Shown: piece after piece, positions 11,877 to 22,463 of the stretch
Position numbering within the stretch: position 1 is the stretch's first letter
Layout of the letters: each line of letters starts with the position of its first letter
Source of the DNA: Phragmites australis
Taxonomy: Eukaryota; Streptophyta; Magnoliopsida; Poales; Poaceae
Direction of reading: 5' to 3'
Length of the DNA: 64,000 bases
Assembly (NCBI RefSeq): GCF_958298935.1
Contig: NC_084943.1
Location: 19,957,001-20,021,000 of the forward strand
Notes under the pieces: generated by a model
Told to the model about the DNA's origin: nothing
What the model saw: only the letters and a program-made list of their open reading frames with translations
The model's database searches: none
Position numbers and translations under genes: made by a program

Positions 11877-12370
11877 AACTACCAGCAGGTTGGCTGAAGT
11901 GCGATGTTGATGGTGCTTTCCTGGCCAATGATAACACATGAGCTACCAGCTGGGTTTTACGTGATGAGCATGGCCATTTTGGTGGTGGGGTGCATTATGG
12001 TATGCACATGCCTTGAGTGCTATATGGATAGAAGCATAAACATGTAGGGGTGACTTAACATATACAATTCAGAGAGGTGCTCAGAAGGTGATAATGGAAA
12101 CTGTCAGCCATGTTTTGGTTGATATATGGGGAAATCCAACACGTCAACACCAGAGATTGCACTAATTCTAGAAGATATCAAAGAGCTTAGTAAGAGTTGT
12201 TCTTCTTTTCAACTGATCTATTCTAGTCACTCGTGTAATAAAGCTGCACATACTTGTGCAAAACATGTTTCACGGGTTTGACGAGGGGTGTGTGGCATTT
12301 TGAAGTGCCCTCGATAGTCCGTGATTCTCTAGAGCTAGATTGTAATCCTACTATCAGTTAAGAATGAAGC
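11868..12370 (+). pseudogene. LINE-type RNase H (RVT_3) remnant
   Basis: Directly after the copia fragment, the plus strand reads WMKLPAGWLKCDVDGAFLAN and later WVLRDEHGHFGGG, then stops (first TGA near 11939), and ends near VRDSLELDCNPTIS. These are landmarks of the RNase H-like domain found at the end of many plant L1 ORF2 proteins, including the Asp in DVDGAF. Several in-frame stops make it non-functional. A short A-rich stretch after 12380 may be the decayed poly(A) tail. It could instead derive from a host RVT_3 gene. Confidence 0.65.
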
Positions 12371-13175
12371 TCTTTGACTTCAGAAAAAGTATATCAATGA
12401 AAATATGCTCATATATGCTGTGATAATGAAAATATACTCATATTCGTAGGTGCATTGACAAAATCCCCCTCCCAAAAAAGAGATAGATCAAATGTCAAAT
12501 TGTTGACATTACAAGTGGGTGTATTTAAACTTAATCCACAATTTTCAGTTGGACTATATGATTGTTCAAATAGGATAAACAAAATATTAAAAGAGCTAGT
12601 GAAGTATTTGGTTACATGATTCATAAACCTTATATCATGCAGACTTAGTCATGCAACTCTTTAGGAATGAATCAACTTAACTAGACTTGAGAACAGCTAG
12701 ATTGATAAATTGTCTAGTTTGAAAAGTTCAGATGTTGCATTTTACAATGTTGAATATGCTCTTTATTAAAAGAATGGTACTTGCGAACCAACACTTAGTG
12801 TGGTGGTAGAGGCGTGAGGGTACATCTGCACCCACAAGGTTCAAATTATGGTGCCCATGATTTATGCATATGCGGGTGCTTTTAGCAGTTTATTTATAGT
12901 CATGTGGTAGGAGACACACTTAGATGTGTGAGAGTGTGGTGTGTGCATGTGTGGTGAATAGGAGAGAGCAATTTTGGACTCACAAAGGAGAGAACAAAAT
13001 ACTATCAACCCATCATAGATATGCCAAACAGGTGAACTCGATCATTTTATTATTGCTCTAGTAATCTTCCATTCGATTGAATCTAAATGTAGTTACTAAT
13101 CATAATCATGCACAGGACATATTGATGATATTGTAAGAAGAGTGTTAGATACCTACCACGCACGAAGGATTTCTT

Positions 13176-13207
13176 GAGCCTAGCAAGCGAGTGAGTGCCT
13201 CACAAGC
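13176..13207 (+). repeat. 32-bp direct repeat, left copy
   Basis: A 32-base string starting GAGCCTAGCAAGCGAGTGAG and ending CTCACAAGC. It recurs exactly at 14023-14054. The 815 bp between the copies contains a CACTA-like terminus. Confidence 0.75.
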
Positions 13208-13869
13208 TTTCCGGTACATACGGAATATTCATGTCTCGCAATTACTACTAAATAACTCACTCCATGCCACTGATATTTTCATTCCTTTTTAGTAATTGAG
13301 GCAAGACCCAGGCAACAATTTATGTGGGCTCTATGTATGTGAGTACATGCACTGATCCATCTTGATAAATCAAATCATATCAATTCAAGAACAACTCATC
13401 GGGTTCATCCTTGATGAGGTTGTCAATCCAAGGGGCGAGTTTCATATACCAACTCAGTGAAACCGTCCTTCGTTAAACATTGGTAACTTAGATATGTCGG
13501 TACCTTCTAGTAAAAGTAAAAAAAAACAGAAATATGACTAAAGCTTGAGCTGATTCGCATTCTTGTAGGTCCATATTATTGCAAAATTGCAAACTTGATG
13601 TAAAATTGTCTACGAGGATGAAAACTTATTGATGTGTATGGATGAATGATATTTGTGAATGAGGTTGACATGTGATTGTGTATATGGATGATTTGTGAAT
13701 GAAATATGTCGATATTGGGACTATAAATGTACATGCATGACATGTGATGCATGTATGCCGAGATTGGAGTTGTTATATATATGATGTTTTCTTTTTCATG
13801 GTGACATTAGAAGTAGGAATGAATTGATCAATATTCTGGACATATCATAGGCAGTTCATAGCTAAAACT

Positions 13870-13967
13870 GGCATTGATATGGACTATCAATGTCATTCCT
13901 GAACGGATCAAAAAATGGCAGTAAAGCCAGTTACGAGCTGGCAGTAAAGGGCTTTTCTATAGTGGTG
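13870..13967. mobile_element. CACTA right terminus, truncated element
   Basis: Ends GGCTTTTCTATAGTGGTG, close to the CACTA consensus right end, preceded by GGCAGTAAAGCCAGTTACGAGCTGGCAGTAAAG subterminal repeats. No matching left terminus was found on its left side, so it is a truncated copy or its partner has diverged. Confidence 0.5.
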
Positions 13968-14022
13968 TCTGTCATCCTTATAATCAAAACAAAAAAGAGC
14001 ATACTTAAACATTTTGCTAAAT

Positions 14023-14054
14023 GAGCCTAGCAAGCGAGTGAGTGCCTCACAAGC
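14023..14054 (+). repeat. 32-bp direct repeat, right copy
   Basis: Exact match to 13176-13207. Too long for a normal target-site duplication, so it is more likely a segmental duplication or two copies of one repeat family. Confidence 0.75.
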
Positions 14055-14904
14055 CGGCTCGAGATCATCTAGGGTCTAGCTCGTACTCTCATATCGGTTT
14101 GTTTAAGACTTGAACCTAAGTTGAGCTGGCTTTTCCCATGAATGATATGTTGATTATATGGTCCCACCCGACATTGAGAAAAAGAGGGAGGTAGAGACAA
14201 AGCGTAATTTGAGGAAAAAATTCTTCTTTGAAGTTCAATTCCAGGACAGATGTTTATTTGTGGAAAACACGTAGAAAGATATGAGTTGCTCGGTAACAAA
14301 TATTACAATTGCATTGCAAAGTAAGCTCAACTAACACAGACAAATCATTACATGGAATGAAACAAACATATGCTTTGCAAGGTGATCTCGACTACTGACA
14401 AAGGTAACTGATGTAGTTCTTCGATACATCAACGACGAAGCAAACTCATCGAACAAAGGTAGATGGACAACATAGAAAGAACCACTGCAAATGAACTATT
14501 TTCTTGAAACACCACTGCACTCAAAGAAACTCTAGATGATGCTATTGGAGATAAAAACATGCTCAATCGATCACTCATGCTCTTCTGTCTGACGAAAACA
14601 GGATGATTTCGGATGATGAACAGTGTATTCAGGGCATAGTTCAGAGCAGAGCAAAAGGCAAGGGTTTTGGGGGGTCAGCAATTGGTCCCTTCTTTTTTTT
14701 TTGCTTTTCTATTTATTTTGACTCAAAGGCTCACACACACGAACACATGACCGGTCGATCCTAGCGTGCATCATCCACATGATTCTAGGATCCACTAGTC
14801 TCGGTCAGGCCTAACAAACACACGTGCTAACTCTGAACCTGAGCCGGACTTGCGTCCGTCAGACCCAAACGCGCACACACGCAACACTTATGCAACAATC
14901 ATGA

Positions 14905-15811
14905 TTAATACAACACAACAATGTGCTTCACCGCGATGACTGCCTCGGTGAACCTCTTGACCAAGGCATCATAGTAGGGCAAGTTGTCCTCCGAGGAAAT
15001 GGTGTTAGGCACCCCATTTGGGAGGTTGGGGAAGGGCAGAACGTTGCTGCGATGGGTGGTGAGCCTCATGTGGACAAGCTTGAGCGAGTACATGCTTCAA
15101 CCACATTCTCAGCCTGTACGTACCCTCGCTCGGCCTCGAGCAAGACGTAGGAGATGCAACGGTCAGCCCAGTCCACACTCTGCGGAATGAAAGAATGATT
15201 AGTTCCTGAGGAAAGACAATCCCCCATAGGATAGGGGTAGCGTTTGGATGTTGCCGAACTTACAGGGACGGTATCGCTTGAGAAGTAGGCTTGCACGTGT
15301 AGAATCTGAAGGAGAGCCATACCCTGATTGGCGCTCCTCCGGAACTTGGAGGCACGATGAGGTTTGGTTAGGCAGGTAATACGAATCTCTTTCTCCTCGT
15401 CCCCTGGCTCACCGGCGGTGGCAGCCACGATGAGGCCACCGCGAGGGGAGTGCCTGCCTGCGCCGACCAGGCCGACTGCCACCACCACGAACACGATGCC
15501 AAAGCCAGTAGCGGCATGACCCCTGCTAGAGGCGTGGCTAACAGCACCGGCTAGGCCCGCCAGGGAGCGGGTCACCGCTGGCACCGCAACGGACACAGCG
15601 TCATAGCCAACCGCAGCGACCACGACGTGACCATCATGGGTGGAGGTGCGGGTCGTGGCCAACAAGCGACAGCACCCACCGTCGCCACGGGGTGCACCCC
15701 TGGCGGGAAGTGAGCCCCGCAGGGGCCACCATGAGGAGAGGAGACGTTGAAGCAGCCCGTGGGGAGCATCAGACAGCCCCCGGAGAGAGGTAGGGTTGTG
15801 GGCATAGCCAT
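14905..15811 (-). pseudogene. Unidentified minus-strand gene remnant
   Basis: I do not recognise the family. The longest frame (15665 down to 15066, 199 aa) begins with a hydrophobic Ala/Val-rich half (SLAGLAGAVSHASS, then GFGIVFVVVAVGLVGAG) that could be one or two membrane spans, followed by a charged stretch (GDEEKEIRITCLTKPHRASK). Between 15263 and 15180 lies an 84-base stretch with perfect intron borders (GTAAGT to TTCCGCAG) that is also open in frame, so it can be read or spliced. Open frames upstream (to 15811) and downstream (to 14905, NVLPFPNLPNGVPN) lie in other phases, which suggests frameshifts. It may be an old host gene piece in a transposon-rich setting. Confidence 0.3.
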
Positions 15812-15870
15812 GGGACTAGCGGCAAGTGAGTGCTTGTGCGGTGAGAGTGGAGAGATGAAAATGAAGGGGG

Positions 15871-16040
15871 CACTACTACAGAATATGTCATAAGTAGCAC
15901 CTCATCAGGGTCGGTTCGAGCGTAACCGGTACTGTTGACGTATCAGTGCCGGTTCTTAAACTCCCGCGTGTGAACCACGATTAAGACGCCAAGAACCGAC
16001 ACTGATAGGCACTATCAGTACCGGTTCCAACCACAAACCG
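15871..16040 (+). mobile_element. CACTA left terminus with subterminal repeats
   Basis: CACTACTACAGAATATGTC is a canonical CACTA left end. It is followed by repeats of a GTATCAGTGCCGGTT / AACCGGCACTGATA motif in both orientations to about 16040, where PIF/Harbinger sequence begins abruptly. No right end was found, so this is a truncated piece. Confidence 0.7.
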
Positions 16041-16042
16041 GC

Positions 16043-16440
16043 ACTGATACTTCACAGATAAGGAGTCCTCCACAGATAAGGATGTGGTGAAGAGCCCGAA
16101 GAAAGGGAAGAGGTAGGCATCCTTTAGTGGTCCTACTAAAGTGAAGAAGTACAAGGACAAGAGTCATATGGTCAAGGAATTTGCGAAGATGGTCACCATG
16201 TTGAGCAGTGCCACATCTGATAGATCGATCAACACCTCATCAGTTGCAGCTCCTCCCACCATCAAAGATTTGTTGAGGTTGGTTGTTAGATGTGGTGCGA
16301 ATGAAGGGACTGGTCTACACTTCACAGCTACAAAGATTCTTATGAAGCCGAACTATAGAGAGTTGTTAGCTTCTTTTGAGACAGATCCAGGGAGACTTGA
16401 TTGGCTTCATAGGATGCACAATGAGTTGAGCAATAAGTGA
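16043..16440 (+). pseudogene. PIF/Harbinger ORF1 (Myb/SANT-like protein), C-terminal part
   Basis: A basic Lys-rich linker (DVVKSPKKGKR), then a TAG stop at about 16114, then an open frame from 16141 with KVKKYKDKSH and an acidic/hydrophobic C-terminus (TIKDLLRLVVRCGANEG, LDWLHRMHNELSNK). This matches the C-terminal portion of the plant PIF accessory protein, which helps the transposase enter the nucleus and bind DNA. The N-terminal SANT DNA-binding part is absent. It lies just upstream of the transposase in the same orientation. Confidence 0.6.
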
Positions 16441-16674
16441 TGATTTGTACCATCTATTGTACCACTATTTGAACAATTACCATTTGTGCCGAACTAGTCT
16501 TGATTGCTATTTCACTTGGACTTTGTTGTAATAATTGAGTTGTGTTGAACTTATGTGTTGTTCAATTTATGGTGAAATTATGTGTTGTTCAATTGGATGC
16601 TGAATTAAGATGTTGTCATGTGTAGATAGATTATTCGCATGAAGTATCATGGCTTAACTTCGAAGTTCATGTGG

Positions 16675-17984
16675 ATGACTCTCAAACTATGTTCAACTTA
16701 TCTTGGAAGGAATTTGAAGTTGAAGAGGAGAAGGAGGAAGAGGTTGCGGATCTAACAAGGCAATATCTTTCATATGTCATAGCGGCTGGTTTTTTAGGCA
16801 ACTCTTACTATGATACATATGAGAACAAAAGACCATATAGGACACCACAACAAACTGGTTATGAGTGGACAATAGAACAACTAGCTAATGATATGGATTG
16901 TTACTCAATGTTCAAGATGGCTCCGAAAGTATTCTATGCATTGTATGACACTTTAGTTGCAACTATAATCTTAAATCAAGTAGGTTATGTACCTCAGTTG
17001 AGAGTTTGGCTATATTCTTATGGATGGTAGAAGCAGGAGAATCAATTAGTCAAGCAAAGAATAAGTTTAAGAGGTCTGATGAAACAATTTGTAGAAAATT
17101 TCTACATGTCTTGCGTTCTGTCAATGCCTTTGCTACACAAAACACTAGACCAAGATATCCAAACTTTACCATCATGCATTTCAGACTGCAAGATGGTAGG
17201 TTTTTCCCTCATTTTAATGGATACATCGGTACTATAGATGGCACACATATACGTGTCATTGTACCTTACGATGAGATTGTCAATCACACTTATCGACATG
17301 GCTATCTAACTCAAAATGTGATGGTTGCTTGTGACTTTGATATGAGATTACCTTTGTGGTGGTCGGATGGCTGGAGTCGGCGCATGATACTCGTATATTC
17401 AACAACTCATTAGGGAAATATGCGGCAAGTTTCTCTCACCCACCTGCAAGTAACAATTTTCACTAATCCAATGATTGTTCACCTTTTTGTGTACTCACCG
17501 CTGACATGTGACCTTGCATGTTGGTATATACTATCTTGTTGATTCCGGATATCCAAACAAATGAGGGTACCTTGCACCTTATAAGGGAAACAAATATCAC
17601 CTCCAGGAATTTCATCAAGGACGACAACCAAGCAGGAAGTATGAAGTGTTTAATCATGCTCATTCCTCTCTTCAAAATGTAATTGAGAGGCCATTCGGTG
17701 TTTTAAAGATGAAATGGAGGATCTTATTAGGCATACTAGCGTACCCAATGGTAAAGCAAACTCAAATAATTCTTGCATGTATGGCCCTTCATAATTTCAT
17801 ACGTGACAGTGTCTTGCGTGATGAGGAGTTTAAAAAATGTGACACTGATGGGGACTACAATCCAGGAGGTGCTCAACCACACCAAGTGAGAGGTGCTGGT
17901 GACACCTCTATGGCGCAAGATGAGCAAGATATGAACCAATTATGTGACAGTATTGCTACCTCTTTAATGGCAAGTAAAATTTAG
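16675..17984 (+). pseudogene. PIF/Harbinger transposase (HARBI1/ALP1-like), frameshifted
   Basis: Three overlapping plus-strand frames give one transposase. The first part (16671-17030) has YFxALYDTLV-like helical sequence. The second (17006-17413) has FKRSDETICRKFLHVL, an HTH-like DNA-binding segment, and YIGTIDGTHIRV with the first catalytic Asp. The frame is lost near 17355, where the second catalytic motif (GSAHD in relatives) is replaced by a shifted reading with a stop. The third part (17646-17984) has NVIERPFGVLKMKWRIL, with the catalytic Glu. A segment near 17530-17640 still reads YLVDSGYPNK...GYLAPYKG in frame fragments. Disrupted, so not active. Confidence 0.8.
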
Positions 17985-18356
17985 GAATATTTTCATTACA
18001 TGCTACTACTACTATTTGGTGAATAAGATTTTAATATTGTAACGCTATATATCCTACTATTTGTTGAAAATTCTATACGATAGATGCATGTATTGTTTGA
18101 TGTCATTGTTTGTACATATGTTGTTGTAGCTTTATCAAGATTTAAGCAGGTCAATTACACTTTAATAGCATATTTACAACTAATCAGTTAAACTAGGGGC
18201 ATTTCACACATTTCCTCGTTCAGCCACAGCTACAGTAGACAGACAGTACATCCAAAATCCAACTATCCAAACGACTTTCTTCTCAACTCAAAACAGTCAC
18301 AATCACTTCCCTAACCAACTAGCCTTCTATAAAAACCACGCTCTATCCAAACAGGC

Positions 18357-18574
18357 ATTGTTTGTGGGCAGCCCGGCTGACAGAACCCAATCTGATCTAG
18401 CCTAGAAAACCCGGCCAGGCCGGGCCGGTATTGGGCCTTAGTTTTTGGCCCATTTTAGTTCTCCAACCGTCCTCGGGCTTTGATAAAAGCGGCCCGAAGA
18501 TCCCGACCCTTTTTCGTTCGCCCTGCGGATGACGGGGACGAGGAAAAGAGAGCGAGAGAGACGGGAGAGGCGCC
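18357..18574 (+). promoter_or_regulatory. Short upstream region of the SKL1-like gene
   Basis: Only 218 bp separate the PIF terminus from the ATG. It contains a TGGGCC box (near 18433) and a GGCCCA box (near 18447), the site II-like elements common upstream of plant housekeeping and organelle-protein genes. No clear TATA box is visible. The transposon may have replaced or displaced more distal promoter sequence. Confidence 0.5.
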
Positions 18575-21500
18575 ATGGCGATGCGAGCAGCTGCGGCGGC
18601 GGCGGCGGCGGCAGGCTTCTTCTCTCCCTCCTCTGTCTCCCCGAGGCGCTTCCTCTCCGCCACACCACCGGCATCACTCTCCACCGGGCGCTGCATCCAT
18701 CGCCATCGTCTCCGCGCCTTCCCAAGTACAGCACTATCTCCCTCCATTTCTTTCTTTCTTTGGTGTTCCGATTTCTCAATGAACAAATGCAATCGTCTCT
18801 CTCCATTTTCCGGAGATTCATTGCAGATTCGGAGTTAACTCTGGAGGAACTCAACCCATCCGTCGATCTACTCATAGGCACCCTCCCCTTCTCTCCCTCC
18901 CCCTCTATCTATCATTTATTTATCTCGTTTGGAATCTAATGACTAATGCAGAGGAAAACTGCTGAGGCTGTCGGCGATTTCAGGAAAACACCTATCTATA
19001 TCGTTGGTATGCCTTTTCCAGCTTCCTTCGAATTTTTGGGGATTAAAAGGCTTGTTTGGTTTGGCACCAATGTGAACCAAGCCAAATATTGGTAATAGCA
19101 ATCAAGTTAGACACCATTTTGTTTGGTACCAAAATTTGGCAATCCAAAGGTGAGGAAATTGCTCACGGAAATTTTGGCTCTGCTAAATCTTGGCTAGGCC
19201 ACGATCCAAACTACGTTCTTTTTGCCAAATTTCGGCCTTACCGAGGCTTTGGTTATTCCAAAATCTTTTGAAGAATAGATAGCAGGTGTTCTGGCTTGTC
19301 ATAAGTGGAGAGAAAATATTTACAAGCTGCCTGATACGAAATGCCAGGGCAGTATGCATCTAAACGTACAGCACAAGAGAAAACAACCGTCTGAAAATCA
19401 TGTTGAATTCTAAATCTCCGCAATTTCTTCAACAACCACAATTTACAGGAATTGGGTGTCTTCGCCGGATGAGGCTGAAAATCTGTTCTTCGTCGAGCTG
19501 TTGTTGCTCTAAATTCTCCGATTTCTCTCTTTCCATAGGTCCAGGCGGTGTATGTAGCTAGTTGAGTGTCTAACTCCCCCTGCTGTGATGGTGTTCCTGC
19601 AGTACTGTTGACCACCGTTGGGATAGGGAATTTGCCGTCGCTGCCTGGCTAAGCAACTGTAGTCACATTCCTGCCCAGCCTGCAACTTTCTGCCAAACTA
19701 CTAGAGAGAAAAGGCAGTTTACCATGAGGCGAAGGGCTGTTTCATCCTGGTTCCTACAGAGCTTGAAAATTGGATTGACATCATGGCCTCTTGCCAGTAG
19801 CTTGCTTGTCCACTGTGAGGATTTTGTTTTGCAGTAGGAGCCACAGATGAAACTTGCTTTGTTTCCAACCTATGACATCCAAATCAGCATCCAATCCATT
19901 TTGTGAACAAGCCGAAGAATTGTGCCTCAAGCTTTTGCCAAGTAGTTTCCATGAGCAGATAAGCACCAGGCTATCTTGTTCTCTTAATCTGATAGAGTTA
20001 TGTCTCGCATAAGGGACCAAAGGTCGGCAAACTGCACGTTGTCGAGATGACATTCTCTGCCCTTTCATCCAGTTTCTGTTTTGATGAGCTGCTGCAACCT
20101 TCAAATTTTGCCTCCAGGCCAAGGTCTACACTGCTGGTGCAATTTATTTCAGAGAAGTGCCATGTAGCCATCTTCATGCTCATGCCAAAAGCTAACTTGG
20201 GTGCAATCCCCTAGCATGATAGGCACGTAAGCTCTGACAACTCCTTGTCCACCTCATCACAGGGTGTGTTCACTTCAATCCATGGTTTTTCCTTCTGTGT
20301 GTACTCGAATCGTAACCATCTCAGTTTATTCCAAAAATATTGGCTTGGCTCATTTGGGCATAAACCAAACAGGCCTTGTCCAGACCAAAAAGATGCAGTC
20401 ACTGACTGGCTGGTTTCTTCATGCATAGGCATGGATTGTACAGCCAAGCGCAACATCACCAAGCTCCTTGCCAATTCCATCATATACCGCTACCTCTGCA
20501 GCGAGGAACTGCTCGAGGATGTTCTTGGAGGCAAGGACGCCCTCAGAGCCTTCCGGGAATCTGATGGAAAGGGCTACCTCGAAGTTGAGGTGCTTTCCTT
20601 CTTTCTTCCTTTCTCTCTGTAGTTATTGTTTAGTTTGTTGCCGCAAAAGTTGCTATCCCTACATTACATAGTACCAATTTGCCATTCCTTTGTCTTGTTG
20701 CTAGACCGAAGGGTTAAAGCAGCTGACATCCATGGGTAGCCTTGTGCTTTGCTGTGGGGATGGCGCTGTCATGAACTCAACCAATCTGTATGTATGGATG
20801 TGTCTTCACCATCTATTCTGTTACCTGCGCATGTTAAACTCAGTCTGTCACACCATGATGCTGATATTTATATGTAATGAATCTCCAGGGGGCTGCTGAG
20901 GCATGGTGTCTCCATTTGGATTGATGTTCCTCTCGAAATGGTGGTGAACGATATATTGAAGAGCACAGGAACACAAGCCATTACAGATCCAGACTCTTTT
21001 TCTCAGGTTATACTCTCTTCTTGATAGCCAGTTGTTCGATGCTCTCTGCTGATGTAATAACCGAGATATCCTTATATTTTCTCACTCTATTTTATTGGGT
21101 GATAATTTTGATTCAGCTGTATGACTGTAAAATCGTCTTTGGGACTCCAATAGCCCTTAAACTATAGTCCATCAAATCCAGCCAGCCTTAACGCTTTTAC
21201 CAGATTGAAATTCAAGTATCATTCTAGTAAATTAGTATTTTCTTCTTATGTGAAAGATACTTCCGCATCCTCTGGTTTGTTATTGTCATTAGTATGCTTC
21301 TCTTGTTACTTGGCTTTATTATCTATATGCACTTGCAGGCAATGAGCAAGCTCCGTCAGCAGTATGATGAACTGAAAGAGCGCTATGGAGTTTCTGATAT
21401 TACTGTTTCAGTACAAAGTAAAGATAGATCCTCAAACAACCTTTCCTGCATTTGAGTGAAAACTAATAAATGCTAATTTTGTACAATCAGTTATTTTTTG

Positions 21501-21818
21501 CTGACATGTCGTTCAACACTTTACAGATGTGGCTTCTCAGCTGGGCTACAGCAGTGTGGACTCAGTGACCCTTGAGGACATGGTCCTTGAAGTAAGTCAG
21601 CAATATTAGCATCGCAGGCAAAATTGTGTATCATCATTGACAATTGAGCAGAACTTTACCTAAATATAATTGATACCTAGTTGCCTTGTAACGCATACAC
21701 TGGAGCGTTTGTCCCACGCTAGGCACATTTTCATGTCTTTTCTTCCCAGATTGTGAGGCAAATTGAGAGGCTGATCCGAACGAAGGCAATGATGGAAGCT
21801 GCTGGGAGGCCCTTCTAG
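18575..21818 (+). CDS. SKL1: Probable inactive shikimate kinase-like 1, chloroplastic
   Basis: Nine exons: 18575-18725, 18827-18873, 18952-19006, 20429-20589, 20705-20787, 20889-21006, 21339-21417, 21527-21591 and 21750-21818, giving 275 aa. The Ala/Arg/Ser-rich N-terminus ([15 protein letters not shown]...) is a chloroplast transit peptide. The core follows shikimate kinase order (RKTAEAVGDFRKTPIYIVG, LLCCGDGAV-like GSLVLCCGDGAVMNSTNLG, RHGVSIWIDVPLEMV), but the ATP-binding P-loop GxxGxGKS/T reads GMDCTAKRN, so the key Gly and Lys-Ser/Thr pattern is gone. In Arabidopsis the SKL1 family lacks kinase activity and is needed for chloroplast development, so a non-enzymatic plastid role is inferred. 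All introns are GT-AG except intron 2: exon 2 must end at CTC (18873) to keep frame with AGG at 18952, yet the next bases are ATAGGC. Retaining that intron meets a stop near 18939. Intron 3 holds a 1.3 kb transposon. Confidence 0.85.
19049..20375. mobile_element. 1.3 kb inverted-repeat DNA transposon in SKL1 intron 3
   Basis: The left end (19049-19092, GGCTTGTTTGGTTTGGCACC...) and the reverse complement of the right end (20331-20375, GGCCTGTTTGGTTTATGCCC...) match over about 44 bases. The type GGCNTGTTTGGTT is seen in PIF/Tourist-like and some Mutator-like grass elements. No clear target duplication is visible, so the superfamily is open. Inside, the minus strand near 19800-19880 reads FHLWLLLQNKILTVDK, resembling the zinc-binding region at the end of plant LINE ORF2, so the element may contain a LINE piece. 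Its removal would leave an intron of about 95 bp, similar to the others in this gene. Confidence 0.7.
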
Positions 21819-22190
21819 GCTAGAGGCGCAAGATTTCGCTTCGGCATATATATTTTCTCCAATTGTCCGAGCCTAGACATCTGGCTCTTTCATGAAGCTA
21901 ATTGCAGATTTGCAGTTAGCCTATGAATCAAGGACAAGCATTTGAAATCCGAGGAAATGAAGCATGATGTTTCATTCGAATATGTTCATTTGTAGTGGAC
22001 GGTTGACCGGCATTTTATAGCGCATTTCTGTGTAAATCCGCCACAGCGCATCAAGTATCAGAACGAGAAAAAAATACTGTGTAGCAGTGAAACTGGCAAA
22101 TTTTCTTGCTTGTAAATGGCCCGGTGGCCAAACAACCAGGGAATTTTTCTGGTAGAGAAACTTTGATAATCCTTTTGCGATGCACAGGAT
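21819..22190 (+). other. SKL1 3' UTR and downstream flank
   Basis: About 370 bp between the SKL1 stop and the copia LTR. It contains T-rich and A-rich stretches suited to plant 3' end formation (for example GAGAAAAAAATACTG near 22064). No other gene seen. Confidence 0.45.
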
Positions 22191-22462
22191 TGTCAGGTTA
22201 ACACTTGTGCGATGTTACTTCTTTTGGCTGGTTAGTACTTTGTATCAGTTCAGTGCATAACCGACCTATGTGGTTGTGTGTTGAAATCGGCTGTAGGTTG
22301 GACAAAAGTTATTTTGCTTTGTCAGGCCACTAAGCCTATACCTTTGTAACTTCACTTTTGCTATAAATAGAAGTGCAAATCAGAAAAGCTGCAAGTAGTT
22401 TTTTGCAGCATAAAAACTCTCTAGAGTTCACTTTGTGTGTGTTCTTGCCCTTGGTTCTATCA
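22191..22462 (+). repeat. 5' LTR, shortened
   Basis: Matches the 3' LTR at both ends but lacks the 127-bp middle present at about 30142-30268. It carries the TATA-like CTATAAATAGAAG near 22361 that would start retroviral-type transcription. Confidence 0.85.
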
Positions 22463-22463
22463 A

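Larger units (their letters stand above)
12371..14904. other. Gene-poor interval with a 32-bp direct repeat and a CACTA end
   Basis: No protein gene seen in 2.5 kb. It holds identical 32-bp repeats at 13176-13207 and 14023-14054, a CACTA-like right end at 13967, a T-run at 14694-14702, and short open frames on both strands with no recognisable content. Confidence 0.5.
16041..18356 (+). mobile_element. PIF/Harbinger DNA transposon, decayed, 5'-truncated
   Basis: Carries remains of both proteins of this superfamily, a Myb/SANT-type accessory protein (16043-16440) and a DDE transposase (about 16675-17984). The right side ends CTCTATCCAAACAGGC at 18356. Read inward this is GCCTGTTTGGATAGAG, a PIF/Tourist-like terminal inverted repeat. 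The left terminus is missing because the CACTA fragment abuts at 16040. The right end is only 218 bp from the start codon of the SKL1-like gene. Confidence 0.78.
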
